A DNA stretch of 64,000 bases. It comes from Saccharolobus caldissimus. GTDB taxonomy: Archaea; Thermoproteota; Thermoprotei_A; Sulfolobales; Sulfolobaceae. The position numbers were made by a program, and so were the translations under genes. Below are positions 27,577 through 35,889 of the stretch, piece by piece (the stretch's first letter is position 1; each line of letters opens with the position of its first letter). Location of the stretch: NCBI RefSeq assembly GCF_020886315.1, contig NZ_AP025226.1, positions 1,266,001-1,330,000 of the forward strand. The letters run 5' to 3'. A model generated the notes under the pieces. The model had not been told where the DNA came from. It worked only from the letters and a program-made list of their open reading frames with translations, and did not search any database.

Positions 27577-29421
27577 TTATTTATTTATAACCGCCCTTAA
27601 CTCATTTAATACGTTAATGTCATCCAAAGCCGATATGTCCCCTAATGGCTCATTGGAAAGTAGAGCCCTAAGTAATCTCCTCATTATCTTAGCACTCTTA
27701 GTTTTAGGTAATCTCCTAACTATGAAGATGTCATCTACTGAGTATCCCTTGTCTCTTAGATAATTTCTAACACTATCTATTGATATGTTGATACCAGCCT
27801 TAGGTACTATAAAGGCAGCTACTCTATAATTATTATTTCTGTTATAACCTACTACAGCGGCTTCTGCTATATCGGGATTACTCACTAAAATCCCTTCAAT
27901 TTCCATAGTCCCTACCCTATTACCGCCAGCTAATATTATATCATCAACTCTTCCTAAAACGTAAAGATATCCATCATTATCATAAAATCCGTAATCACCA
28001 GTATAAACGTAATTGGGAAACCTCGAAGTGTAAATTTTTATAAACCTCTCCATATCAGGGTCATTCCACAGTCTACCCATTGCTGGATTAAGCATGCTTA
28101 AAACAATGTAACCTTTCTGATTAGGTGGTAAAGGTTTACCGTCGTCGTCAACTACCTTAACGCCAAAGAATTTCAACCCAGCTGAACCAGGCTTATAGGG
28201 AATCTCACCTAGTCCAAAAGGAGTTGCAGCTATGGGAAAACCGTATTCAGTCATCCAATATGAGTCAGCGATAACTACATCAGGCATGTTCTCCCTTAAC
28301 CATTGCCATGTTCCAGGGTTAAGAGGTTCTCCAGTATTTAGTATTAATCTTAATGAACTTATGTCTCCTGCCTTTACAGATTCCTCACCTAAGCTCTTGA
28401 GCATGTTAAGTAGCGTGGTGGGCATCCATACTAAATTAACGTTAAACCTCTCAATAACCCTTGAGAATAATTCCCTTTTATACCCTATGAAACCCTCGAA
28501 TATTACCCCAGTTAATCTCTTTTGGGGGATAAAGTGAATATTTCCTCCCCAGGTTAACCATCCTAAATCTGAGAGAATCCAAATCACATCTTCTCCCTCA
28601 CGGAATCCTAAAACTGCCTTAAGTGCCCATGTTGAAGCTACTATATATGCTAAAGAGGAATATATTCCCTTAGGCTTTCCAGTAGTGCCAGAGGTATAAG
28701 CAATTATTACTGGATCGTTAGACTCTATCTCTTCTGGCTTAACGTAAATTTTACCCTTAGGAGCTATGTCTTCGTACAACAAATCCCTATTCTGAACTAA
28801 GTTAAAATCCGAAAATCCCCTACCTACTACTATTACCTTCTCCACGGGAGTTTTATACTCACTTAATACTTTGTCGACGTAGTCCTTAATCCTTATCTCA
28901 CTCCCATTTCTAAATCCCTTTGATGCAGTTACCAGAATTTTAGAGCCACTATCATTTAGCCTCTCAGCGAAGGTCTGTGGTGATAAGCCAAGGTAGTGCA
29001 TTGCTATTATCCCTCCTAATCGATATATTGCTAAGGCGAAGTATAATGCTTCTGGGATATTAGGCATTAATAAGGATACAGTATCTCCCTTTTTAACGCC
29101 CAATTCTTTTAATAGGTAACTTACTCTGTTTACCTCATAGAATAGATCCCAGTAAGTTATCGCTTTAGTAAATCCGTTTTCATTCATATAATAAAATGCA
29201 ACTTTATCTTTATTTTCATCGAGATTAACGTCTATTGCATTCCAACATATATTCGATTTCCCTCCTATATACCACTTTATTTTCGGTGGATCTCCTTCCG
29301 CTACATCCTTAGGTTCCACAATCCATTTTATCATTTTTCTAGTCTCCCACCAAAACTTAAGGGGATTTTCTTCAACTTCCTTTATAAACTTTCTAATTTT
29401 AGATAATGAATATAGTTCCAT
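27577..29421 (-). CDS. Acetyl-CoA synthetase-type short-chain acyl-CoA synthetase
   Basis: A 614-residue ligase of the acetate/propionate-CoA ligase group. The N-terminal KWYIGGKSNICWNAID is the ACAS N-terminal signature; YTSGTTGKPKGIYSS is the phosphate loop; YTGDYGFYDNDGYLYVLGR with DIILAGGNRVG the hinge; PKTKSAKIMRRLLR holds the acetylatable catalytic lysine. It converts acetate, propionate or a similar short acid to acyl-CoA. It stands on the minus strand before the acetoacetate decarboxylase-type gene, each with its own spacer. Confidence 0.9.
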   Translation of the reverse strand: MELYSLSKIRKFIKEVEENPLKFWWETRKMIKWIVEPKDVAEGDPPKIKWYIGGKSNICWNAIDVNLDENKDKVAFYYMNENGFTKAITYWDLFYEVNRVSYLLKELGVKKGDTVSLLMPNIPEALYFALAIYRLGGIIAMHYLGLSPQTFAERLNDSGSKILVTASKGFRNGSEIRIKDYVDKVLSEYKTPVEKVIVVGRGFSDFNLVQNRDLLYEDIAPKGKIYVKPEEIESNDPVIIAYTSGTTGKPKGIYSSLAYIVASTWALKAVLGFREGEDVIWILSDLGWLTWGGNIHFIPQKRLTGVIFEGFIGYKRELFSRVIERFNVNLVWMPTTLLNMLKSLGEESVKAGDISSLRLILNTGEPLNPGTWQWLRENMPDVVIADSYWMTEYGFPIAATPFGLGEIPYKPGSAGLKFFGVKVVDDDGKPLPPNQKGYIVLSMLNPAMGRLWNDPDMERFIKIYTSRFPNYVYTGDYGFYDNDGYLYVLGRVDDIILAGGNRVGTMEIEGILVSNPDIAEAAVVGYNRNNNYRVAAFIVPKAGINISIDSVRNYLRDKGYSVDDIFIVRRLPKTKSAKIMRRLLRALLSNEPLGDISALDDINVLNELRAVINK

Positions 29422-29497
29422 TATACTAATAATAGTTTAAAAAAATATATAAAGTTTACTATCAAGCTTTAGGTTTATAGAATAAAAAATTAAACAC

Positions 29498-30280
29498 TTA
29501 AATATATTTATATATAACTTTTCCAGGTGGCAGTATCATGTCAAATCTTCCGAAATAGGCACTTACTAGTTCCACTGGACCGAATTTAAATAAGGGATCT
29601 GTCAAGCTTTCCTCTACGAAGTTTAGTAATAATTTCCCAGTCCATAATTCCAAGGAATTATCACTCGTTGAAACTCTAGGCATCATTTTAACTTCAACTT
29701 TAACTAATTCTATTGAAGGTTTAGATTCCGCATCTGGATTAGGAATTATTTTAAGGAGAAGAGTTGGAGACGAGCCAATTCCAGATGATTGCAATTCCTC
29801 TAACTTCGCCTGCCTCTCAATCCTCATTTGAGCACTTATTAACTTTCTTCCAGCCGGTCTCTCTAAAACTGCCTCTACACTTTCTCCCTTTATTTCCAAT
29901 TTCATATTAGCGAACTTCTTGGGAAATCCCCATATTTCCCTACCGGCAGTAAGAGCAGCGTCATTATCCACGTAAATATATGAAACAAAGAGATGGGGTT
30001 GATTTTGGTAAAGGACTAAGGGAGCTAATACAACCTCGTTATATGATCCATAAAGGCTTGAAAAGGGATAATATGCTTGGAAATAGAGGAATAATGGCTT
30101 ATTGTCTCCTAACGTTACTAAGTCCAAGTTATCCGGTATTGTCTCACTAATTCCGTCTGGATTTCCCTTAAATATTCCCATCAGTATTTGACAATCCCTA
30201 TAGTAGGCTGGCGGTTTTAAATATAGAGGAGCGTTACCAGGCATGGCAAATACTTGGCTTATATTTAATTTACCCTTCAT
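29498..30280 (-). CDS. Acetoacetate decarboxylase family protein
   Basis: A 260-residue ADC-family protein. The Schiff-base region EIWGFPKKFANMKLE near residue 115 keeps the E-x-GFPK pattern of acetoacetate decarboxylase, including the catalytic lysine; the N-terminal PPAYYRDCQILMGIF and later PRVSTSD are family regions. The reaction would be acetoacetate to acetone and CO2, or decarboxylation or aldol chemistry on a related keto acid, since the wider family is diverse. It is divergent from a nitroreductase-like gene. With the HyuB-type subunit and acetoacetyl-CoA synthetase at 1-4101 it suggests acetone and acetoacetate are interconverted. Confidence 0.85.
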   Translation of the reverse strand: MKGKLNISQVFAMPGNAPLYLKPPAYYRDCQILMGIFKGNPDGISETIPDNLDLVTLGDNKPLFLYFQAYYPFSSLYGSYNEVVLAPLVLYQNQPHLFVSYIYVDNDAALTAGREIWGFPKKFANMKLEIKGESVEAVLERPAGRKLISAQMRIERQAKLEELQSSGIGSSPTLLLKIIPNPDAESKPSIELVKVEVKMMPRVSTSDNSLELWTGKLLLNFVEESLTDPLFKFGPVELVSAYFGRFDMILPPGKVIYKYI

Positions 30281-30378
30281 ATTCCCATATATATTTCTCT
30301 TATTTAACTTAATAAACTTTAATCATAAATTCTCGGAGAAGAATAAAGTTTTAAAAAGAAGTTTGCATAGTTAAATAT

Positions 30379-31776
30379 ATGGTATCTGAAAAGGAGAGGG
30401 AACTATTGAGAAGAGTATGGAATGAATCCTTAATGAAACAACTAGCCCACGTTAGAAGTAGGAGATTTGGGCTAGGATATAGATATGATACTGGAGAGGC
30501 TATTAGAAAAGGAAATTTAGTAGTTGAGTATCCTAAGGGATTATTAGAGTTTAAATCACAAAAGAAGCCCATACCCTTATCTGATGTAGAGAATGCTTTA
30601 ATTACCTGGGCTGCTGCAGGTCCAAATGGGTTAATCTTAGCAGATTTAGGCGTTAGTAATAATGTTGCAACCTTCATTTACGCTACTGGAAGAACTATAC
30701 CAGGTCCAGATAATGATCAAGGCCTTGATCTAATTTATATAATTGATGATGGAGTTTATTTCTATAGACCTCCACAAGCCTCAAAGATATATGAAATCGA
30801 AAGTGAAGAAGATCTGGGAAAAATAGTAGATTGGTACAAGAATTATTCCATTAAGTTAGCTAATGGGAGGACTGATTTAGCTGGTACATTACCCTTCGCA
30901 ATGGTATTTAATAAGAACTTTAACGAAAATGGCAGTACTCTATTGCTTCCCATATATGACGCGTCGAGGGTAATAGTCAATATCCTGTTCCACTATTTTG
31001 AATATGAAAGAGTTCCCATAATTGACGATAACACTGGTCAATTTGCAGATCAAAATGGTGCAATGAAGAGGTTAGTAGATAAGGGAATTTTATCCTCTCA
31101 AATACCAATGACAATGGACTTATTAGATAGGGCAATAGGGGCAGTAGCTGGAGTAGTTGTAGGAACTTCAGTTCAAAACGTTAGACTAATGAGTGAGGCT
31201 ATAGGTCTTGGTAGCTGGATCTTCGGCGGAATTTACGATTATACTATAATGGGTGCGTTTGCACCTCAATTTAGGGGTTTAGAAGAAGCAGGAGCTGTAG
31301 TTTGCCAACCTCCAGAGAAAAGTAAGAGAATCTGGCCGTATAAGGTCGGAATAAAGAACGTTAAAATGAGCTTTTCTATAATAGAGGGCTGTAAGGATTC
31401 TCCCTATAAGAATGGTAGAGAATTAGTAGAGGCTTTCCTAAATATAAAGTATGGCAAATATAAGGAGCCAAACAACTTAGAATATGATGGAATATGGAGT
31501 CCCAATAGGGATCCTAATCTAGTGGCATGGAAGAGAGAGATTTACGAAATGCTTAGAAGGGATGAGAAGATTAAAGTTAAAGAAGATATAAAGGAAGCTG
31601 TAATATCGTTTATAGATTACTCAGTAGCCAAATATGGAATGTTTCCTAGAGTAGACCCAATATGGATACCCATGGCTGTACAAGTTCATCATTTAGATAT
31701 AGACTTCTATAAAAAATACTACAAGGAAGAAGTACTTACTGAGAATATATTAAGGCACTTTGAGATCTGGCATTAA
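30379..31776 (+). CDS. Uncharacterised protein, possible nitroreductase-like fold
   Basis: A 465-residue protein with no confident family. The stretch VENALITWAAAGPNG near residue 80 and VRLMSEAIGLGSWIFGG near 270 resemble the two helices of FMN-dependent nitroreductase-fold proteins (cofactor-side Ala-rich helix and the NxxLxAxxLGLGS helix), but a 180-residue insertion separates them and the usual RRSxR motif is absent. No signal peptide or membrane span is seen. A SCP2-like gene starts 13 bases after its stop with a GGTG ribosome-binding match, so the two are probably one operon. It is divergent from acetoacetate decarboxylase. An oxidoreductase of acyl or ketone substrates is conceivable; function is unknown. 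Confidence 0.75.
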   Translation: MVSEKERELLRRVWNESLMKQLAHVRSRRFGLGYRYDTGEAIRKGNLVVEYPKGLLEFKSQKKPIPLSDVENALITWAAAGPNGLILADLGVSNNVATFIYATGRTIPGPDNDQGLDLIYIIDDGVYFYRPPQASKIYEIESEEDLGKIVDWYKNYSIKLANGRTDLAGTLPFAMVFNKNFNENGSTLLLPIYDASRVIVNILFHYFEYERVPIIDDNTGQFADQNGAMKRLVDKGILSSQIPMTMDLLDRAIGAVAGVVVGTSVQNVRLMSEAIGLGSWIFGGIYDYTIMGAFAPQFRGLEEAGAVVCQPPEKSKRIWPYKVGIKNVKMSFSIIEGCKDSPYKNGRELVEAFLNIKYGKYKEPNNLEYDGIWSPNRDPNLVAWKREIYEMLRRDEKIKVKEDIKEAVISFIDYSVAKYGMFPRVDPIWIPMAVQVHHLDIDFYKKYYKEEVLTENILRHFEIWH

Positions 31777-31789
31777 GGTGCAATAAATA

Positions 31790-32182
31790 ATGAAATTTCC
31801 TAGTCTCGAATGGGCTGAGAAGTTATGTAATGAAATAAATAATATTGAGATAGATGAGATAAGGTCGTGGAACTGGGACATATTATTTATACTAAGAAAT
31901 GTGAAAAATAATAATGATATGAAATTTAAGGTAAAGATAAAGGCAGGGAAGTGCTTAGGAGTTGAAGAAGATGGAGATGCCGATTACGTAATAGAGGGGG
32001 ATTATAAAATATGGAAGTCCATATTATTAGGCGAATTAGACTTAGCAGTAGCCTTACTAACTGGTAAACTTAAATTAATTAAAGGGGATAGGCTCAATTT
32101 ATTAAGACATATTAGAGCTGCAGTTAACATAGCGAGTATAATAAGGGCTAGGGGATTGACTAACGACCTGGAAATTATGTAA
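31790..32182 (+). CDS. SCP2-domain lipid/acyl carrier-like protein
   Basis: A 130-residue single SCP2-like domain: KVKIKAGKCLGVEE, then GDADYVIEGDYKIWKSI and LLGELDLAVALLTGKLKLIKGD, the characteristic end of SCP2 folds. It would bind a hydrophobic acyl ligand. aaggtgc precedes the ATG as a ribosome-binding site, as expected for an internal operon gene after the 465-residue protein. An acyl-CoA synthetase follows 47 bases downstream. Confidence 0.75.
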   Translation: MKFPSLEWAEKLCNEINNIEIDEIRSWNWDILFILRNVKNNNDMKFKVKIKAGKCLGVEEDGDADYVIEGDYKIWKSILLGELDLAVALLTGKLKLIKGDRLNLLRHIRAAVNIASIIRARGLTNDLEIM

Positions 32183-32229
32183 AAAACGTTAACATAAGCT
32201 TTTTAAGTTTTTTATCAAATACTAGTTTA

Positions 32230-33777
32230 ATGAAATATGAAGAATTAGTTAAAAATTTTAGTTGGGATGAGGTAAAAAATTATTTTGACAAGGATTTTAG
32301 AGATAAGTTAATAAGGGATAGTAGTGATACAGCAGTATTCAGAGTAGATAGTAAATGGGATAAAGAATCCCTATCATACTCTCAATTAAAAGACAAAGCT
32401 CAGAGGCTAAGTGCGTTTTTAAGACATGAATTTAAGGTAAAGAAAGGTGACGTAGTAGCTTGTCTAGCATCTAAGAAAATTGAGCAAGTAGTTTATTTAG
32501 TTTCTAGCTGGATATTAGGAGCAATATATGAGCCTTTATTCACGGCTTTCGGCCCTGCTGCAATAGAGATGAGGACTAGAGATAGAAAGCCTAAAGTTAT
32601 ACTAGCACAAGATGATCAATACGATAAAATTAAGGACATGTTCGATAATATAATTACCTTTCCAGGGAAGAGAGGAAATTCCGTATCCTTTGATGAAGTC
32701 ATATCTTATGATAGGTTAAAGAGAGAAGAATGGGAGAAGATCTCATACGATGATCCATCAGGCTTACAATACACTTCTGGTACTACAGGGAGGCCTAAGG
32801 GAGCATTACAGAACTTCAGAACGCTTTATAGCCTATATGTTTACATAAAGTACGGTATTGGTTTAAGAGAAGATGACGTATTCTGGACTCCAGCAGACCC
32901 AGGTTGGGCTTATGGTCTCGGAGTAGGTATAATATCTCCTATAATATTCGGGAAAACTGTAATATTTTTCGATAAGCCATTCTCTCCTGAAGATACTCTG
33001 AAATTTATTGAGGATTTTAAAATTACTAATTTCGCTTTCGTGCCAACTGCTTATAGGATGATAATGGGAACTGTAAAAGAGCCTAAAAAATTTAACTTAA
33101 GGATTACTAGAGCCAGTTCTGCAGGAGAACCATTAAATCCAGAAGTTATAAGGTGGTTTAAGGAAAATTTAGGCTTCATGATCAAGGACCATTATGGTCA
33201 AACCGAATCTGGAATGATAGTTTATAACGGCTGGGGTTACGAAGCTGACGTTAAACCAGGCAGTATGGGATTACCTGCACCCGGATATCAAGTCACTGTA
33301 ATTGACGGAGTAATAGCAGTTAACAAGAATTGTGAGGGATTCTATTTCTTAGGTTATATAAATGATGAAGAAAGAACTAAGAAGGTATTTAAAGGAGATT
33401 GGTATTTAACCGGTGATGTTGCAGAAATAGATAAGGATGGGTACTTTTGGTTCATAGGGAGAGAGGATGAGGTAATAAAGGTGTCAGGGTATAGGGTAAG
33501 TCCATTTGAAATAGAAAGTGTCCTAATACAACATCCTGCAATTATGGAAGCAGCGGTAATAGGAGTAGATGACCCAGTTAAGGGAAAGATAATTAAAGCT
33601 TATGTAGTTTTAAAGCCAAATTATAAGCCCTCAGATGACCTAGCAAATGAGATAATTAATTTCGTAAGGGAAAAGTACTCAAGACATGCATATCCAAGGG
33701 AAGTGAAATTCGTCACCTCACTTCCTAAGACTGAGAGCGGTAAAATACAGAAATATAAGCTGAAAGAATTAGGATGA
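32230..33777 (+). CDS. AMP-dependent acyl-CoA synthetase (medium-chain ACSM-like)
   Basis: A 515-residue ligase. YTSGTTGRPKGALQN is the phosphate loop near residue 178; FWTPADPGWAYGLGVGI and SAGEPLNPEVIRWF are characteristic of the ACSM/butyryl-CoA synthetase group; WYLTGDVAEIDKDGYFWFIGR is the hinge; LPKTESGKIQKYKL carries the catalytic lysine. A TATA-like tttttaagttttttatc lies about 26-40 bases before the ATG, so it can have its own promoter as well as read-through from the SCP2-like gene. Butyrate, medium-chain or aromatic acids are the likely substrate range. Confidence 0.9.
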   Translation: MKYEELVKNFSWDEVKNYFDKDFRDKLIRDSSDTAVFRVDSKWDKESLSYSQLKDKAQRLSAFLRHEFKVKKGDVVACLASKKIEQVVYLVSSWILGAIYEPLFTAFGPAAIEMRTRDRKPKVILAQDDQYDKIKDMFDNIITFPGKRGNSVSFDEVISYDRLKREEWEKISYDDPSGLQYTSGTTGRPKGALQNFRTLYSLYVYIKYGIGLREDDVFWTPADPGWAYGLGVGIISPIIFGKTVIFFDKPFSPEDTLKFIEDFKITNFAFVPTAYRMIMGTVKEPKKFNLRITRASSAGEPLNPEVIRWFKENLGFMIKDHYGQTESGMIVYNGWGYEADVKPGSMGLPAPGYQVTVIDGVIAVNKNCEGFYFLGYINDEERTKKVFKGDWYLTGDVAEIDKDGYFWFIGREDEVIKVSGYRVSPFEIESVLIQHPAIMEAAVIGVDDPVKGKIIKAYVVLKPNYKPSDDLANEIINFVREKYSRHAYPREVKFVTSLPKTESGKIQKYKLKELG

Positions 33778-33893
33778 ATTCATAGTATCTAATTAAGGCT
33801 GTTTTTATATAATTTAATATATTGTGAAATATAGAATTTATTTTAATAAAGATTGTCCGTAAAATATATAAGTTAACGTAATTATTAAACCAT

Positions 33894-34985
33894 ATGAATA
33901 TAAGGTTGTTGTACTTCGAGGGAGCGGATCCCCAAATTTTTAACCTAGCCTCAATACTCTCATATGCATATTCAATTAGTGAATTGAAAGAAATACCTCC
34001 TACACTGATAGTAATGGAAGGATTTAGTAGACCTTTCTCTTATTTAGGTTACTATCAAGATGTGGACAGAGAAGTTAAGCTAGATAATGTTACGAAATAT
34101 AATGTGGAATTAGTTAGAAGATGGAAACTAGGAATGGGTAATATCTTCATGGATAAGATTACCGGTGGATGGGCTATAATTTTTCCACAAAAGGTCTTCA
34201 AGAATTCCGCAGAAGCTTACGATATTCTAGTGGGTAAGGTATTCCTTGATGTGGTAAAAAGTCTTGGAGTTACAAACGCTGAGTACGTTAGTCCTAACGA
34301 TATAAGGGTAAAAGGGAAGAAGTTATGTGGAACTGGGGTTAGTATATTAAACGATAAAAGAGAAGTAGTATTTTTTAACGGCTTCACGAACTTATGGAAA
34401 CCCGACCCAGAATTACCCTTCAAGATCCTTAACATCCCTCCAGAGAAATTCGCAGACAAAGCAATTAAAAAACCAGAAGAGTACTTCGCGGCAATAGAAA
34501 TAGACGGAAACTCAACCCCAAAACTAGGAGACTTTAGAGAAGCCTTAGTGAAGGCCGTAAGTAAAGAATTTAATGCAAAGATAGAAACGGGAGAATTATC
34601 CGATGAAGAGGAGAAAGTTTGGAGGAAATATTTAAATATATTAAAATCAGAGGGTTTCATCTTCAGAAGATCTACTGGAAAATTCATTACTAAAAACAGA
34701 GGATATGAGTATAGGTTTGCCCAGAAGAAGTACAGAAAGCTTGTCCAAGCTTCATTAGCGTTAGATAACAATAGAATTAAAGATGTGATGATTACGGGTG
34801 ACTTTGGGTTAGTCCCTCCAGATTTAGATGAGGACATAGTTAAGGAACTGATAGGGTTAACATGTGATGATTTTGAAATGGCTAAAAATAGAGTTTTAAA
34901 GCTGATGAAAAACGGATACGAAATTATAGGTGCTTCCCCAGAAGAATTCATTACTCCAGTATTTATTGCATGTAGAGGATATTAA
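33894..34985 (+). CDS. Lipoate-protein ligase A-type protein with altered lipoate-binding motif (paralogue 2)
   Basis: A 363-residue LplA-family protein. The adenylation-site lysine motif is intact (PNDIRVKGKKLCGTGVS), as is the accessory domain (IKDVMITGDFGLVPP). The RRxxGGG motif, however, reads LVRRWKLGMGNIFMD: the central glycine is Met, and the loop around it differs from paralogue 1 (GVGGGTIYSD). It may use another acyl group or be weakly active. It lies between an acyl-CoA synthetase and a PaaX-type regulator, in a purely acyl-CoA context, with no lipoyl-domain protein near. The ATG follows aaatatataag by about 30 bases. Confidence 0.78.
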   Translation: MNIRLLYFEGADPQIFNLASILSYAYSISELKEIPPTLIVMEGFSRPFSYLGYYQDVDREVKLDNVTKYNVELVRRWKLGMGNIFMDKITGGWAIIFPQKVFKNSAEAYDILVGKVFLDVVKSLGVTNAEYVSPNDIRVKGKKLCGTGVSILNDKREVVFFNGFTNLWKPDPELPFKILNIPPEKFADKAIKKPEEYFAAIEIDGNSTPKLGDFREALVKAVSKEFNAKIETGELSDEEEKVWRKYLNILKSEGFIFRRSTGKFITKNRGYEYRFAQKKYRKLVQASLALDNNRIKDVMITGDFGLVPPDLDEDIVKELIGLTCDDFEMAKNRVLKLMKNGYEIIGASPEEFITPVFIACRGY

Positions 34986-35068
34986 ATATTTAAACATTTT
35001 TAATATGATTTTCTATAAAATGAAGTCAATTATTTAAATCTTTGGGATAAAGATAATATTGACATAGT

Positions 35069-35854
35069 ATGAAATTAAAGACGTTGATTTTTACGATTTT
35101 AGGAGATTATAATTTGAGTAAAAAGAACGGTGCAATAAGGGCTAGAAGTCTAGTAAAATTAGTTGAACCCTTTGGCTTTACTAATAGTGCAGTTAGGACT
35201 ACGTTACATAGATTAAAACGTGAAGGACTAATAACTAGTGTAGATAGGGGTAGTTATACGTTTTCTCAAGAGACGCTGTTAAAGTTCGAGACTGCAATAA
35301 AGAGAGTTAAGGAATGGAGATTCGGACATTGGGACGGGAAATGGAGGGTAGTAGTGTATAATTTCAGCGAGGATAATAAGGCGTTAAGGAATAAAATAAG
35401 AAGAGAATTAAAGTGGTTAGGTTTTGGAGCCTTAGCCTCATCAACGTGGGTTTCCCCTAATCCTTTAGAAGATGTAGTAAATGAGATGATAGAGAAATAT
35501 TGGAAAGATGGAGGAAAGGTCTACTTGTTCATAGCCTATTTTCCACAAGACCCGCAAATCATAATAAAGAAGTGCTGGAATTTAAGTGAAATAGAGTTAA
35601 AGTATAAGGAGTTTATAAGTAAGTGGGTAAAACTTTCAGATAAAATCGATAAGCTATCTCCCTCTGAAGCTTTCGTAAATAAGATAACAATACTTCACGA
35701 ATATAGGAAATTCCTTCACATAGATCCTGGACTGCCAGAAGAACTCTTACCCAATAATTGGATAGGGTATGAAGCGTACAGACTATTTAAAAACATCTAT
35801 GATTCTCTCACACCGTTAGCTAATAAATACTTTGAGAGCGTCTATGAAGAATAA
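35069..35854 (+). CDS. PaaX-family transcriptional regulator
   Basis: A 261-residue regulator. The N-terminal winged helix (RARSLVKLVEPFGFTNSAVR then TTLHRLKREGLITS with a wing VDRGSYTFS) and the central domain with DGKWRVVVYNFSED and LGFGALASSTWVSPNP are the PaaX family pattern. PaaX represses phenylacetate genes in bacteria and responds to phenylacetyl-CoA; an acyl-CoA effector is therefore likely here too. It precedes an acyl-CoA synthetase-like gene and a thioesterase on the same strand and may control them and neighbouring ligase genes. Targets cannot be read from the sequence. Confidence 0.9.
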   Translation: MKLKTLIFTILGDYNLSKKNGAIRARSLVKLVEPFGFTNSAVRTTLHRLKREGLITSVDRGSYTFSQETLLKFETAIKRVKEWRFGHWDGKWRVVVYNFSEDNKALRNKIRRELKWLGFGALASSTWVSPNPLEDVVNEMIEKYWKDGGKVYLFIAYFPQDPQIIIKKCWNLSEIELKYKEFISKWVKLSDKIDKLSPSEAFVNKITILHEYRKFLHIDPGLPEELLPNNWIGYEAYRLFKNIYDSLTPLANKYFESVYEE

Positions 35855-35889
35855 TTAAGTTTATTAATTTCATTTTGCAAATAACATAT

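Noticed and set aside
34217-34951. Minus-strand frame of 244 codons
   Set aside because: It lies wholly within the lipoate-ligase-type gene and its translation is low-complexity Ser/Phe/Leu-rich, typical of an antisense shadow.
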